Shown piece after piece: positions 1 to 7,085 of a stretch of DNA of 9,280 bases. The stretch comes from Candidatus Bathyarchaeota archaeon (GTDB lineage: Archaea > Thermoproteota > Bathyarchaeia > RBG-16-48-13 > GCA-020355125), in assembly GCA_026014905.1 (NCBI GenBank), contig JAOZHK010000032.1, positions 1-9,280 on the forward strand, given 5' to 3'. Positions within the stretch are counted from its first letter, which is position 1; each line of letters starts with the position of its first letter. Under the pieces are notes generated by a model. It made no database searches and was not told the DNA's origin. It worked only from the letters and a program-made list of their open reading frames with translations. The translations under genes and the position numbers were made by a program.

Positions 1-483
1 TTTGCCATTTGTTTCTAAAACCCGTGTTGCGAGATTGGCTCCCTGTTCAATCCATCGTTTCGGAATTCGTGAGTGATGGGCGACGCCCACTTTCAATAAT
101 TTGGGTCCAAACGAAGCTAAATAAACATAAGAGGTTTGAGTGGCGCAAGTCTGTTGACGCTGCGGATCTGCACGGCAGATAGAACCGTTACAGATGATGC
201 AGGGATGAAGCTCGGTTGCTTGTGCGCACTGTGGACAGCGTTTTCCTTGGGTTGCTGGAGCGTTTTCTGGACAGGGCTTCCATTTTCCAGTAAAGGGATG
301 AGCTGAGGACGACTTATGATAGGTTACTGAGCCAATACAGGATCGGCCAGGTTGGATCTGCCACTCAATCACTCGCTGCGGCGTAAATCGCAGCTGATAT
401 ATCGTATCAGCATAGCCCTGTAAAGTACATATCCATCGCGGCTCACTATAGTGCCAATCGATCGCAGTGATGAGAAGTTTCAT
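1..483 (-). CDS. DUF2797 family protein, N-terminal part (cut by window edge)
   Basis: An open frame of 161 codons reads from ATG at 483 down to base 1 with no stop, so the C-terminus lies outside the window. I recognise the DUF2797 family from the segment at residues 120-150 (YLASFGPKLLKVG, then R-x3-RWIEQGA). Before it lies a cysteine cluster, C83-x2-C86-x8-C95-x2-C98-x4-C103-x9-C113, that probably binds zinc. The function of the family is not known to me. The Y-L-x(n)-KVG-x(n)-R-x3-R pattern recalls GIY-YIG/T5orf172-type nuclease folds, but that is only a resemblance. The start is supported by a strong Shine-Dalgarno GAGGAGA (complement of 488-494) four bases before ATG and a TATA-like box further upstream. 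It is transcribed away from the flavoprotein gene at 706. Family identification is fairly sure; function is not. Confidence 0.85.
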   Translation of the reverse strand, partial: MKLLITAIDWHYSEPRWICTLQGYADTIYQLRFTPQRVIEWQIQPGRSCIGSVTYHKSSSAHPFTGKWKPCPENAPATQGKRCPQCAQATELHPCIICNGSICRADPQRQQTCATQTSYVYLASFGPKLLKVGVAHHSRIPKRWIEQGANLATRVLETNGK

Positions 484-512
484 TGACTCTCCTCGAGTTT
501 CGTGTGCCTGTG

Positions 513-522
513 TTTATTATAT
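513..522 (-). promoter_or_regulatory. TATA-like box for the DUF2797 gene
   Basis: On the minus strand this reads ATATAATAAA. Its centre is about 35 bp upstream of the ATG at 483. With the usual archaeal spacing of 25-27 bp from TATA box to transcription start, the transcript would begin next to the Shine-Dalgarno, giving a leader of about 10 nt. The same spacing recurs at other genes here, which supports the call. No start site was measured. Confidence 0.5.
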
Positions 523-664
523 CGTGTATTGTCGCTTTTACTAATTCTGTACGGTTTGTTTGTTCAGAACCTTGGCTAGTTTACGCGCGCGTATATTGTG
601 AGCTATTTTCTCTGTTATCTATGCTACACTTACTTACGTGCTGAAGATCGACAGAGCTTTGAAG

Positions 665-675
665 CTTTATTAATA
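665..675 (+). promoter_or_regulatory. TATA-like box for the flavoprotein gene
   Basis: The sequence CTTTATTAATA, preceded by purines (GAAG) that could serve as a BRE, is centred 36 bp upstream of the ATG at 706. The predicted start of transcription falls at about 694-697, inside or beside the Shine-Dalgarno AAGGAGAGG (692-700). This box also argues against a start at the GTG at 598, which would place the promoter inside the gene. Confidence 0.5.
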
Positions 676-705
676 GGAATCTCACCTTATGAAGGAGAGG
701 TTAGG

Positions 706-1479
706 ATGATGATTCTCGGCATCGTTGGTAGCCCTCGGAAAGCAGGTCGAACCAACCAGTTAGTGGATACTGCCTTGAAAGGTGCCCACGACCAAGGCGC
801 GCCAACAACTAAAATCTATCTCGTTGATTACACGTTGAAAGCGTATACAGGGCAGGGTGGCTCGAGTGAGGCGTATACGTTTTGCCCCGAGGCGTTAAGC
901 CAATTATGTGAAACTGCAGAGGCCATTATCATTGGGGCCCCTGTTTATTGGGGCGACATCAATGGCTTAACTAAGGATTTCATGGATACGGTTCGAATCT
1001 CCAATGCCAGTGGTAAACCAGCTCTCGGTATCGCGGTGGCGGGAGGTTCTGGGAAGGGCCTTTTATCAGGAGTACAATCGATTTATCACTTTTTCTATCA
1101 TAAACAGATGCGTGCCATCGATCCGACCCCGATATCCCGCTTCAATCTCGAAGCTATGATTCCGCACCTCATTGAAAGCGGAGCCAAACTTGTTGATCTG
1201 GCCGCGGCCGCCACGCCTTTCGCAGGTGACACCTGGGATTCGCGGTGGCCCGAGGTTCTCGCTTATTATACGACGATTCCCTATCTAAATGCGGATCCAC
1301 TGGATGAATTTCTCATGCTAGCGAATCAATTACTTCAGACTTCAACCAGTGATTCAGTGGCTGACGCGCGACGCCTTTACATCCGGGCAGTGAATCTTAA
1401 CTCAGAGGGAGACCGCGAAGGCGCTGCGCGAGCTGCGGTGCAATCCTACCAGCTTCTCTTCTTCCCGCCCACGAGCTGA
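706..1479 (+). CDS. Flavodoxin-fold NAD(P)H-dependent oxidoreductase, Fe-S cysteines lost
   Basis: Predicted cytosolic flavoprotein of 257 residues in the NADPH-dependent FMN reductase / iron-sulfur flavoprotein superfamily. The FMN phosphate loop is GSPRKAGRTN at residues 8-17, and the second flavin-contacting segment is GAPVYWGDINGLTKDFMD at 77-94. Many relatives carry CxxCxxC between these motifs for a 4Fe-4S cluster; here the matching stretch AYTGQGGSS has Y47, Q50 and S53 in those places, so no cluster is expected. Residues from about 195 to 257 form a helical extension beyond the core (ADARRLYIRAVNLNSEGDRE and following), resembling a TPR-like hairpin. I chose ATG 706 because of the Shine-Dalgarno at 692-700 and the TATA-like box at 665; ATG 709 is equally compatible. 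The open frame extends back to GTG 598, but those 36 residues lack family similarity. The YyaL-like gene follows after 51 bp. Substrate unknown. Confidence 0.85.
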   Translation: MMILGIVGSPRKAGRTNQLVDTALKGAHDQGAPTTKIYLVDYTLKAYTGQGGSSEAYTFCPEALSQLCETAEAIIIGAPVYWGDINGLTKDFMDTVRISNASGKPALGIAVAGGSGKGLLSGVQSIYHFFYHKQMRAIDPTPISRFNLEAMIPHLIESGAKLVDLAAAATPFAGDTWDSRWPEVLAYYTTIPYLNADPLDEFLMLANQLLQTSTSDSVADARRLYIRAVNLNSEGDREGAARAAVQSYQLLFFPPTS

Positions 1480-1530
1480 CACGGTTCCTTTTCAATAGTA
1501 TCGGTGCATAGACACAGGAAAATGTCATCG

Positions 1531-3630
1531 ATGGATCGTCCAGCTAATCGCCTTATCTTTGAAAAAAGTCCCTATCTCCTCCAACACGCATACAATCCTG
1601 TGGCGTGGTATCCCTGGAGTGCAGATGCTTTCGAACGCGCTCGAAGAGAAGATAAACCCATCTTTCTCTCCATTGGTTACTCAACATGCCACTGGTGTCA
1701 CGTGATGGAGCGCGAATCCTTTGAGGATCCCGATATAGCCCACTTACTGAACGAGACGTTTATAGCGATCAAGGTTGATCGAGAAGAGCGACCAGATATC
1801 GATCGGACCTATATGCGCGTGTGCCAATTAATGACGGGGAGCGGAGGATGGCCTCTGACCATCGTGATGACTCCGGATCAGAAACCATTTTTCGCAGCCA
1901 CCTATATCCCACCTGATACCCGATTTGGCCGAATCGGCATGAGGGAATTACTCCCTCGCATCAAGGAAGTCTGGGAAACCCGTCGAGATTCCGTGACACA
2001 ATCCACCGAAGAACTTCTCACTCATTTACGCCATACGTTAAATTCATCTGATGATTCTCCTGGAGAATTGACGACCGAAACCTTAGATGCAGTATTTCTT
2101 GCGTTATTGGATTCCTTTGATGGTGACAATGGAGGTTTTGGTCGTGCACCAAAATTCCCATCTCCTCATCAACTCGCCTTTCTACTTCGATACTGGCGTC
2201 GAACAGGGCGAGCGGAAGCTCTCCATATGGTGGAAACGACGCTCGACGCAATGCGACAAGGAGGGATCTATGATCACATTGGATATGGGTTTCACCGCTA
2301 CTCCACTGATCGGTACTGGAGAGTCCCGCATTTCGAAAAAATGCTGTATGATCAAGCCTTGCTGGTCCTCCTTTATATTGAAGCTTATCAAGTCACTGGA
2401 AAGGAAGATTATCAAAACACTGCACGTGAGATCCTAACCTATGTACTCCGCGATATGACAGCGCCTCAAGGCGGATTCTATTCTGCTGAAGACGCTGATG
2501 TAGACGGAGAAGAAGGCAAATTTTATCTCTGGACTGCCCAGCAGCTACAACTCATCCTCTCGCCAGAAGAATACACATTCATTACACAGGTCTTCAATAT
2601 CAAAAAACAGGGCAATTTCACAATGGACACAGCGAGTAACCATGATACAAATATCTTCTATATGACCAAGTCTTTTCGTGACCATCAAGCCCTCTCTCCC
2701 TCTCTCAATGAGTTGAAGGCGCGTTGGATGCACACGCGTGAAACACTTTATGCTGAACGAAACACCCGGATGCATCCTAGTAAAGATGATAAAATTTTAA
2801 CCGATTGGAATGGATTGATGATCGCTGCATTGGCTCGTGCTGCCCGGGTCTTCAATGAACCTCGCTATCTCACAGCTGCAGAGAACGCGGGCACCTTCAT
2901 CAAGACAACGATGCAAGCTTCTCCCAGGACATTATTCCACCGTTACCGGGATGGTGACGCTGCGATTCCTGGGTTTGTCGACGATTACGCGTTCTTGATC
3001 TGGGGTCTCCTTGAACTCTATGAAACAACTTTTCACCATCGCTATCTTAAATATGCTTGCACTTTAATGGAAACCCTTCTTCAGGAATTTTGGGACCCCA
3101 AGGAAGGCGGGTTTTTCTTTACCAACGTGAACCACGACCCTGTTCTGATTAGAAATAAAGAAGGATATGATGGGGCCTATCCATCCGGGAATTCAGTCGC
3201 GATGTTAGCTCTACTCCATCTTGCCCGGTTAACAGGAAAAATGACGTATGACGCCCACGCGACCCGGATTCCCCATGCTTTTCGTCAAGCAATTACACGT
3301 GCACCCGCTGCTCATGCACATATGATGATGGCCCTTGATTTTGCTCTTGGTCCATCCTATGAGGTTATTATCGTTGGGGATCCCGTAATGCCCGATACAA
3401 ACCATTTATTGACTATGTTACGTCAACAATTTGTCCCCAATAAAGTGGTTCACCTGCGACCAGCTACTGAGACGGAGCATGTAATTGATCAATACCTAGG
3501 CTTCACCCCTCAGATAGATCCGAGTGCTCGTATCCGCGCTACAGCGTATGTTTGTCGCAATTTTCAGTGTGAGCTCCCAACAACAAAAGGTCGTCAGATG
3601 CTTCGACAACTAGGAGTCTCATCAAACTAG
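1531..3630 (+). CDS. Thioredoxin domain-containing protein, YyaL/DUF255 (SPATA20-like) family
   Basis: A full-length member (699 residues; the family is usually about 650-700) of the conserved DUF255/YyaL family found in bacteria, archaea and eukaryotes (SPATA20). The N-terminal region is a thioredoxin-like domain with [14 protein letters not shown]; the CHWC pair is at residues 53-56, followed by [10 protein letters not shown] (82-91) and GGWPLT. The rest is a six-hairpin (N-acylglucosamine 2-epimerase-like) region with [17 protein letters not shown] (244-260), [10 protein letters not shown] (267-276), [16 protein letters not shown] (319-334), [11 protein letters not shown] (419-429) and GFVDDY (481-486). 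The biochemical activity is not settled as far as I know; a redox or sugar-related role is inferred from the fold. The frame is open from GTG 1504. ATG 1531 is chosen because the family starts just before [15 protein letters not shown] and AGGAA at 1516-1520 lies 10 nt upstream; ATG 1522 is possible. It may be cotranscribed with the flavoprotein gene, or use a weak AT-rich box near 1491-1500. Confidence 0.93.
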   Translation: MDRPANRLIFEKSPYLLQHAYNPVAWYPWSADAFERARREDKPIFLSIGYSTCHWCHVMERESFEDPDIAHLLNETFIAIKVDREERPDIDRTYMRVCQLMTGSGGWPLTIVMTPDQKPFFAATYIPPDTRFGRIGMRELLPRIKEVWETRRDSVTQSTEELLTHLRHTLNSSDDSPGELTTETLDAVFLALLDSFDGDNGGFGRAPKFPSPHQLAFLLRYWRRTGRAEALHMVETTLDAMRQGGIYDHIGYGFHRYSTDRYWRVPHFEKMLYDQALLVLLYIEAYQVTGKEDYQNTAREILTYVLRDMTAPQGGFYSAEDADVDGEEGKFYLWTAQQLQLILSPEEYTFITQVFNIKKQGNFTMDTASNHDTNIFYMTKSFRDHQALSPSLNELKARWMHTRETLYAERNTRMHPSKDDKILTDWNGLMIAALARAARVFNEPRYLTAAENAGTFIKTTMQASPRTLFHRYRDGDAAIPGFVDDYAFLIWGLLELYETTFHHRYLKYACTLMETLLQEFWDPKEGGFFFTNVNHDPVLIRNKEGYDGAYPSGNSVAMLALLHLARLTGKMTYDAHATRIPHAFRQAITRAPAAHAHMMMALDFALGPSYEVIIVGDPVMPDTNHLLTMLRQQFVPNKVVHLRPATETEHVIDQYLGFTPQIDPSARIRATAYVCRNFQCELPTTKGRQMLRQLGVSSN

Positions 3631-3687
3631 CTTGCGCGTGCAGTCCTATTAAATCCCTTTGAGACTATAAGTAACATATCTCGATCT

Positions 3688-3693
3688 AAAAAA
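3688..3693 (-). terminator. Possible U-tract terminator after the 246-residue protein gene
   Basis: On the minus strand this is a run of six T, about 40 nt after the TAA of the gene at 3733-4473. Archaeal termination commonly uses such T-runs. The interval 3631-3732 separates two convergent genes and holds nothing else I can call. On the plus strand I see no comparable T-run for the YyaL-like gene. Confidence 0.35.
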
Positions 3694-3732
3694 TGAGCTA
3701 TGGCACAATAATCATGGGATGTACATATCACA

Positions 3733-4473
3733 TTAGATTGATAGCAGAGTACCTGTGACGCTGCTTAATGGAATAATCTTTATCTCACCCGTTTTGACTC
3801 GGCGACACCTAGCTTCATAGATTGGGGTGCATACGATGGTATATTCAGTGACTTCATAGACTTCGTTAATAATCTCTCCGACATCGAGAGGTCGAATCGC
3901 TGTCTGCTGATAGATGCGTTCCATGATCTCTTCGTGGGATATTTTGAGGGTGCGCACGTGGTCTCGGTGTTGTTTTAATTTTTTCTCGGGTTCCACTTCA
4001 GGCACACCAACAGGTAATTGCTGCGGATCGATTTGCTGTCCCATGCGAGTTAGTGCGAGGCTACTGGATACAGTATGACCCAGGCGTTCATAGGCATCAA
4101 ACGCGATGGCTTTGTGTGGGCGTCCTAAAAATCGACGTGTGTTGATCATCTCTGGCTGCAAAGTATGTCCAAAAATGACAACCTCGCCAACTTCGTCATC
4201 AATTTTAATGGTGTAAAGAGTTGGTTTATAATAGTCAAGAAAGTAGTGAGCTTTCAAAATTATGAATGGTTCATAAACGAGATGAAGGGATTCACAGATG
4301 ATCTCATCGGGGGCGGGTTTCAGAAAACCCAATTTCGCGAACCATTTCGGCTTCTCGGTTTCTACGAGGTTCCACGCAGTATCGGAATCATATTCAACTT
4401 GATGCACAATTAGCTTTCGTTCACCTATGCATTCCAATCCTATGTCTTCAGTAAGAACCGTAGCTACGGTCAC
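3733..4473 (-). CDS. Hypothetical protein with two beta-rich repeat motifs
   Basis: I cannot name this 246-residue soluble protein. It has no signal peptide or membrane segment. Residues 41-53 (KPKWFAKLGFLKP) lead into a beta-rich stretch, 66-102, containing VYEPFIILKAHYFLDYY and then YTIKIDDEVGEVVIFG. A charged linker follows at about 155-175 (PEVEPEKKLKQHRDH). Near the C-terminus a similar pattern returns at 212-242: TIVCTPIYEARCRRVKTGEI and IPLSSVTG. Both copies read aromatic/P-hydrophobic strand, basic turn, strand, then D/S-x-V-[TG]-G. It resembles to me a family of archaeal hypotheticals, without certainty. The start GTG 4473 has GGAG (complement of 4484-4487) 10 nt upstream and an in-frame stop a few codons further up; TTG 4437 and GTG 4407 are alternatives. 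It lies 164 bp downstream of the polymerase gene on the same strand, which is a wide gap for an operon. Confidence 0.75.
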   Translation of the reverse strand: MTVATVLTEDIGLECIGERKLIVHQVEYDSDTAWNLVETEKPKWFAKLGFLKPAPDEIICESLHLVYEPFIILKAHYFLDYYKPTLYTIKIDDEVGEVVIFGHTLQPEMINTRRFLGRPHKAIAFDAYERLGHTVSSSLALTRMGQQIDPQQLPVGVPEVEPEKKLKQHRDHVRTLKISHEEIMERIYQQTAIRPLDVGEIINEVYEVTEYTIVCTPIYEARCRRVKTGEIKIIPLSSVTGTLLSI

Positions 4474-4637
4474 TTTCTTATCGCTCCAGATCTGTATCTA
4501 TGGTTTCCGTGTATTCCCTTATGTGCGGTGAAATCCCTTTTAGTTTTATGAATGACCAATCACGAGAGGAAATCAGAATAACTTACTAGTTGTACTCGCC
4601 CCTTGAGTGCTCGTATCTTATGAGGGTGGATAGTAAC

Positions 4638-6530
4638 TTACATAAAGTCAGATAATGAGGCGATGGGGGGCCTGATGTAGGTAAACTGGAGTTTCATGGG
4701 CTTGAAAATTTGATTTAATGCGGTCTGTAAATTGCGAATATAGTCTTCAAGATTAACTTCTGCGATACTATTCACTTGATGTGTGGGTTTCACGGTGAAA
4801 GTTCGGTTTCGATAGGGGAAGGGAGGTACTTTTACAAAAGCAACAGTTTCCCGTTTCTGGACGGGGTGACCAGCATCAATAAGTTGGATTGCACATTGGT
4901 AGGGTTGATGGAGCACAGAGTCTTCGAGCTTGTTTAATGGGTCCTCGTGGAGAGTGATGCGATACTCTAGATCAGTCAAGGGGACCTGGCCCGCTTTCAG
5001 CTTCTGGATTGCATCATGCACGATCTTTTTGAGGTGTTGTTTAGACTGATCTAAGTCTTTGCGGGTGTGTACATTGGCTAAGGCGTTAATACACGCTTTG
5101 AAGACTTGCTGGATAAAGAGAGGCGCGTTGGATTTAATCGCTGTGACGCCTTTGATATCCATGGAACCATCACGTCGGATACCGATATAGGCTTTCATAG
5201 CCTGGGGTAAGATACAGATTGTGTATTGTGCTTCCACTGCAAGATCAAGATGAAGCTGATGCTTTACTGACGCGATGAGCTTCTTCACTTGGCTCTCACT
5301 TGGATTATCGAGAAAGAGGGAATCCGTATCTCCGTAGAGCGGTCGCAGCCCTTGATCTGTTGCGAGGTCCCATGTGGTCTGAAGGCTGAAGCGGCCATAT
5401 GCGGTGATAGCTTCAGCGAGTGAGGGGCGACTGAGACCGTGAATACGAATAGTGACGCCGTAGCTGGAGACTAAGAGCAATTTCAAGAGTTGGCTCATAG
5501 CCGTGACACGTCGCTGTTCAGTAAGTGGAAGGGTTCGGTCTCGAGTGCGGGGTTTATACCAATGAATACGGAGGTCTTTGAGGGCTCCGATGAGCAGTGC
5601 ATACACGCCGCGTTGCTGGTGACAAACGGAGTGTTCTAAACCAGGTATTGGTGTATGTTTGTGACCAGGATTAGGGCAGTTAATGGTTTCGTGGGAGAGA
5701 TTGTAGGCGTCGATAAGACTGGGATAAAGGCTTTCAAAATCCGTGACCACTGTATTGAAGTAGACTCCGGTCTTGGGTGGAAAAGTGAGTGCGCCCTGTA
5801 CTCGCCGTGGTGTTTCGTCCCGTCGTAACTCGTTGGATGTGGGAATAAGGATGTTATTCTGTCGCAGATATTGATGAAGGATTGATCTGATCCAGGCGCT
5901 GACTTGGTGACTGGTTGCGGCTTGAGGTATAGGGATGTTGGCAATACGTGCGAGCATTATTGCTCGATAATGCTGATCTGGCGTGAGCGGTTGTGGTGTT
6001 CCTAGTAGAACAGAAGGAAACTCTGGTACTGATTGGGCACACAAGGTGAACCAACGGTATAATACCACGTATTTTTCAGGGTCAGAGGTCTTTACCGTAG
6101 CAAATTGCTCATCGAAATAATGCTGTACCGAGTCTGGAAGTTGGAGGCTGGTGTGAGTGTGAGTGCTGAAAGGAGAATATTGGCTTCCAAACGTGAGTCC
6201 ATGGTCATAGACATAACTCAAACCTGGTGGAACTTCCTGTTCCCAGATGTGGGTAAACCGAGGTTGGGTCTTTCTTAATACGCGCGTGTCAGAAAAGCCG
6301 TGTTCGACTTTAGTGACGGTGATCGAGTGACCCGTGAAGAAATCGCGTTTGGTAACTGTAGCTACCTGCGCTTCTAGTTCTTGAAGGAGTGCGCGGTCTG
6401 GACGCGGAATTGGGTGAGGAATATAGAAGTATGGGTGATATTGCGTATCAACGAACACTTCTTGACTCTGAGTACTCTGATTCCACAGAAGAAGTTTAAT
6501 GCCTTCAGGTATTTGCTTAGCGGTGATCAA
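4638..6530 (-). CDS. Family B DNA polymerase, PolB2-like, without exonuclease motifs
   Basis: DNA-templated DNA polymerase of 630 residues, shorter than replicative archaeal PolB (about 770-900). The N-terminal domain shows FVDTQYHPYFYI (26-37) as in other PolBs. Palm motif A is DFESLYPSLI (264-273). Motif B is KLLLVSSYG (350-358), with Val where most family B enzymes have Asn. Motif C is YGDTDSLF (399-406), so the catalytic aspartates D264, D401 and D403 are present. KAY (446-448) and DIKG (458-461) match the KxY and D-x-K-G region, and HQPYQCAIQLIDAGHPVQ with EDYIRNLQTAL match the thumb. Between about 120 and 250 I find none of the Exo I-III motifs, so proofreading is not expected. C285, H290, H292, H300 and C303 could bind zinc. 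The start is a TTG without Shine-Dalgarno, supported by an in-frame TGA shortly upstream and a TATA-like box 36 bp away. A role in damage tolerance is inferred from archaeal PolB2 relatives. Confidence 0.92.
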   Translation of the reverse strand: MITAKQIPEGIKLLLWNQSTQSQEVFVDTQYHPYFYIPHPIPRPDRALLQELEAQVATVTKRDFFTGHSITVTKVEHGFSDTRVLRKTQPRFTHIWEQEVPPGLSYVYDHGLTFGSQYSPFSTHTHTSLQLPDSVQHYFDEQFATVKTSDPEKYVVLYRWFTLCAQSVPEFPSVLLGTPQPLTPDQHYRAIMLARIANIPIPQAATSHQVSAWIRSILHQYLRQNNILIPTSNELRRDETPRRVQGALTFPPKTGVYFNTVVTDFESLYPSLIDAYNLSHETINCPNPGHKHTPIPGLEHSVCHQQRGVYALLIGALKDLRIHWYKPRTRDRTLPLTEQRRVTAMSQLLKLLLVSSYGVTIRIHGLSRPSLAEAITAYGRFSLQTTWDLATDQGLRPLYGDTDSLFLDNPSESQVKKLIASVKHQLHLDLAVEAQYTICILPQAMKAYIGIRRDGSMDIKGVTAIKSNAPLFIQQVFKACINALANVHTRKDLDQSKQHLKKIVHDAIQKLKAGQVPLTDLEYRITLHEDPLNKLEDSVLHQPYQCAIQLIDAGHPVQKRETVAFVKVPPFPYRNRTFTVKPTHQVNSIAEVNLEDYIRNLQTALNQIFKPMKLQFTYIRPPIASLSDFM

Positions 6531-6560
6531 GTATTTAATAGCCAGTTTGGCTCACTCTTC

Positions 6561-6570
6561 CCTTATTTAC
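6561..6570. promoter_or_regulatory. Shared TATA-like box between divergent polymerase and small gene
   Basis: The plus strand reads CCTTATTTAC and the minus strand GTAAATAAGG, so either strand offers a TATA-like element. Its centre (6566) is 36 bp from the polymerase TTG at 6530 and 36 bp from the ATG at 6602. This symmetry matches the spacing seen at other genes in the window. Transcripts would have leaders of about 10 nt and no Shine-Dalgarno on either side. Confidence 0.45.
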
Positions 6571-6601
6571 GATCATGGGAGATCTTAATCTTATGTATTG
6601 A

Positions 6602-6901
6602 ATGCTAAAACGCAAACTTCGACGGTTGTGGACTCTATATAAGAAGAAAACTAGTATGTTAGTGAATAATCCTCTAGATCAAAGTATCATTTCCTTTATC
6701 AATATTAATTCAGAAGATTTTGCAGAGCGTCAGGTGAATGCGATGAAATTTCGACAATATCTGAAGAGAGCATCGAACCTCGAGACCCATCCTCTCCAAT
6801 CCGCGTTAAAGCAAAAACGACAATCAGACACTGATCTATCCTCCTCCGAAGTTGAGAAGAACGAACCATCGAATCACCCTGGCCAGTCAACAAGTAATTA
6901 G
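6602..6901 (+). CDS. Small basic hypothetical protein, divergent from the DNA polymerase
   Basis: An open frame of 99 residues that I do not recognise. The N-terminus is strongly basic (MLKRKLRRLWTLYKKKTS, residues 1-18), the middle (about 37-57) looks like an amphipathic helix with EDFAERQVNAMKFRQYLKR, and the tail from about 70 is polar, rich in S, E, Q and K, and probably disordered. No cysteines, signal peptide or clear membrane segment. No Shine-Dalgarno precedes ATG 6602, but a TATA-like box lies at the same 36-bp distance found elsewhere, and the frame fills a gap between well-supported genes. ATG 6656 is an alternative start, giving 81 residues without the basic N-terminus. A DNA- or RNA-contacting accessory to the polymerase is conceivable but unsupported. 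It could also be a chance frame. Confidence 0.5.
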   Translation: MLKRKLRRLWTLYKKKTSMLVNNPLDQSIISFININSEDFAERQVNAMKFRQYLKRASNLETHPLQSALKQKRQSDTDLSSSEVEKNEPSNHPGQSTSN

Positions 6902-6922
6902 CTTCTCTAACGCGCGAGCTTG

Positions 6923-6932
6923 GTTAGCTAAC
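6923..6932. repeat. 10-bp perfect palindrome GTTAGCTAAC
   Basis: GTTAG/CTAAC is perfectly self-complementary. A further CTAAC at 6907-6911 can also pair with the GTTAG half. It lies 22 bp after the small gene and about 150 bp before the MFS gene, in an interval (6902-7085) that holds no gene. It might be a regulator site or part of a transcript end. Palindromes of 10 bp occur by chance, so this is weak alone. Confidence 0.3.
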
Positions 6933-6999
6933 AGGAGAGTCTAAGTACGCACGTGACAACATCGAGAGAGGACAAACTATGGAAGCCCCTTCTGAACAG

Positions 7000-7071
7000 C
7001 TAGCTATATGAATGTGTGCTAAAAAGCATAAATGGAACAGAAAAAGTCTTAAACCATCTATCGATAGCTAG
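7000..7071. promoter_or_regulatory. Candidate operator region of the MFS gene
   Basis: CTAGCTAT at 7000-7007 is repeated as its exact reverse complement ATAGCTAG at 7064-7071. The second copy overlaps a 10-bp perfect palindrome, CTATCGATAG, at 7058-7067. These sites flank the TATA-like box at 7047-7054, and the palindrome falls between that box and the expected transcription start. That is a typical place for a repressor to block TBP/TFB or RNA polymerase. Drug exporters are often controlled by local MarR- or TetR-like repressors, but no regulator gene is present in this window. Confidence 0.4.
7047..7054 (+). promoter_or_regulatory. Weak TATA-like box for the MFS gene
   Basis: TCTTAAAC preceded by the A-rich AAAAAG (possible BRE) is centred about 36 bp before ATG 7086, the same spacing as at the other genes. 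It departs from a strong TATA consensus. An alternative is GCATAAAT at 7026-7033, which would give a leader of about 30 nt containing GAGGG (7071-7075). Confidence 0.35.
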
Positions 7072-7085
7072 AGGGTTGTGGATGC

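Noticed and set aside
598..705. N-terminal extension of the flavoprotein from GTG 598
   Set aside because: No Shine-Dalgarno, no family similarity, and the good ribosome site and TATA-like box both point to ATG 706.
2018..2775. Several open frames of 76-116 codons on both strands inside the YyaL-like gene
   Set aside because: They lie wholly within a gene with strong family motifs and show no domain features of their own.
4165..4413. Plus-strand 82-codon frame opposite the hypothetical protein gene
   Set aside because: The minus-strand frame is longer and has coherent beta-strand patterning; this one looks like its shadow.
4638..6901. Casposon or other self-synthesising element around the polymerase
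   Set aside because: No Cas1-like or other integrase gene and no terminal inverted repeats flanking the polymerase were seen, and base composition looks uniform.
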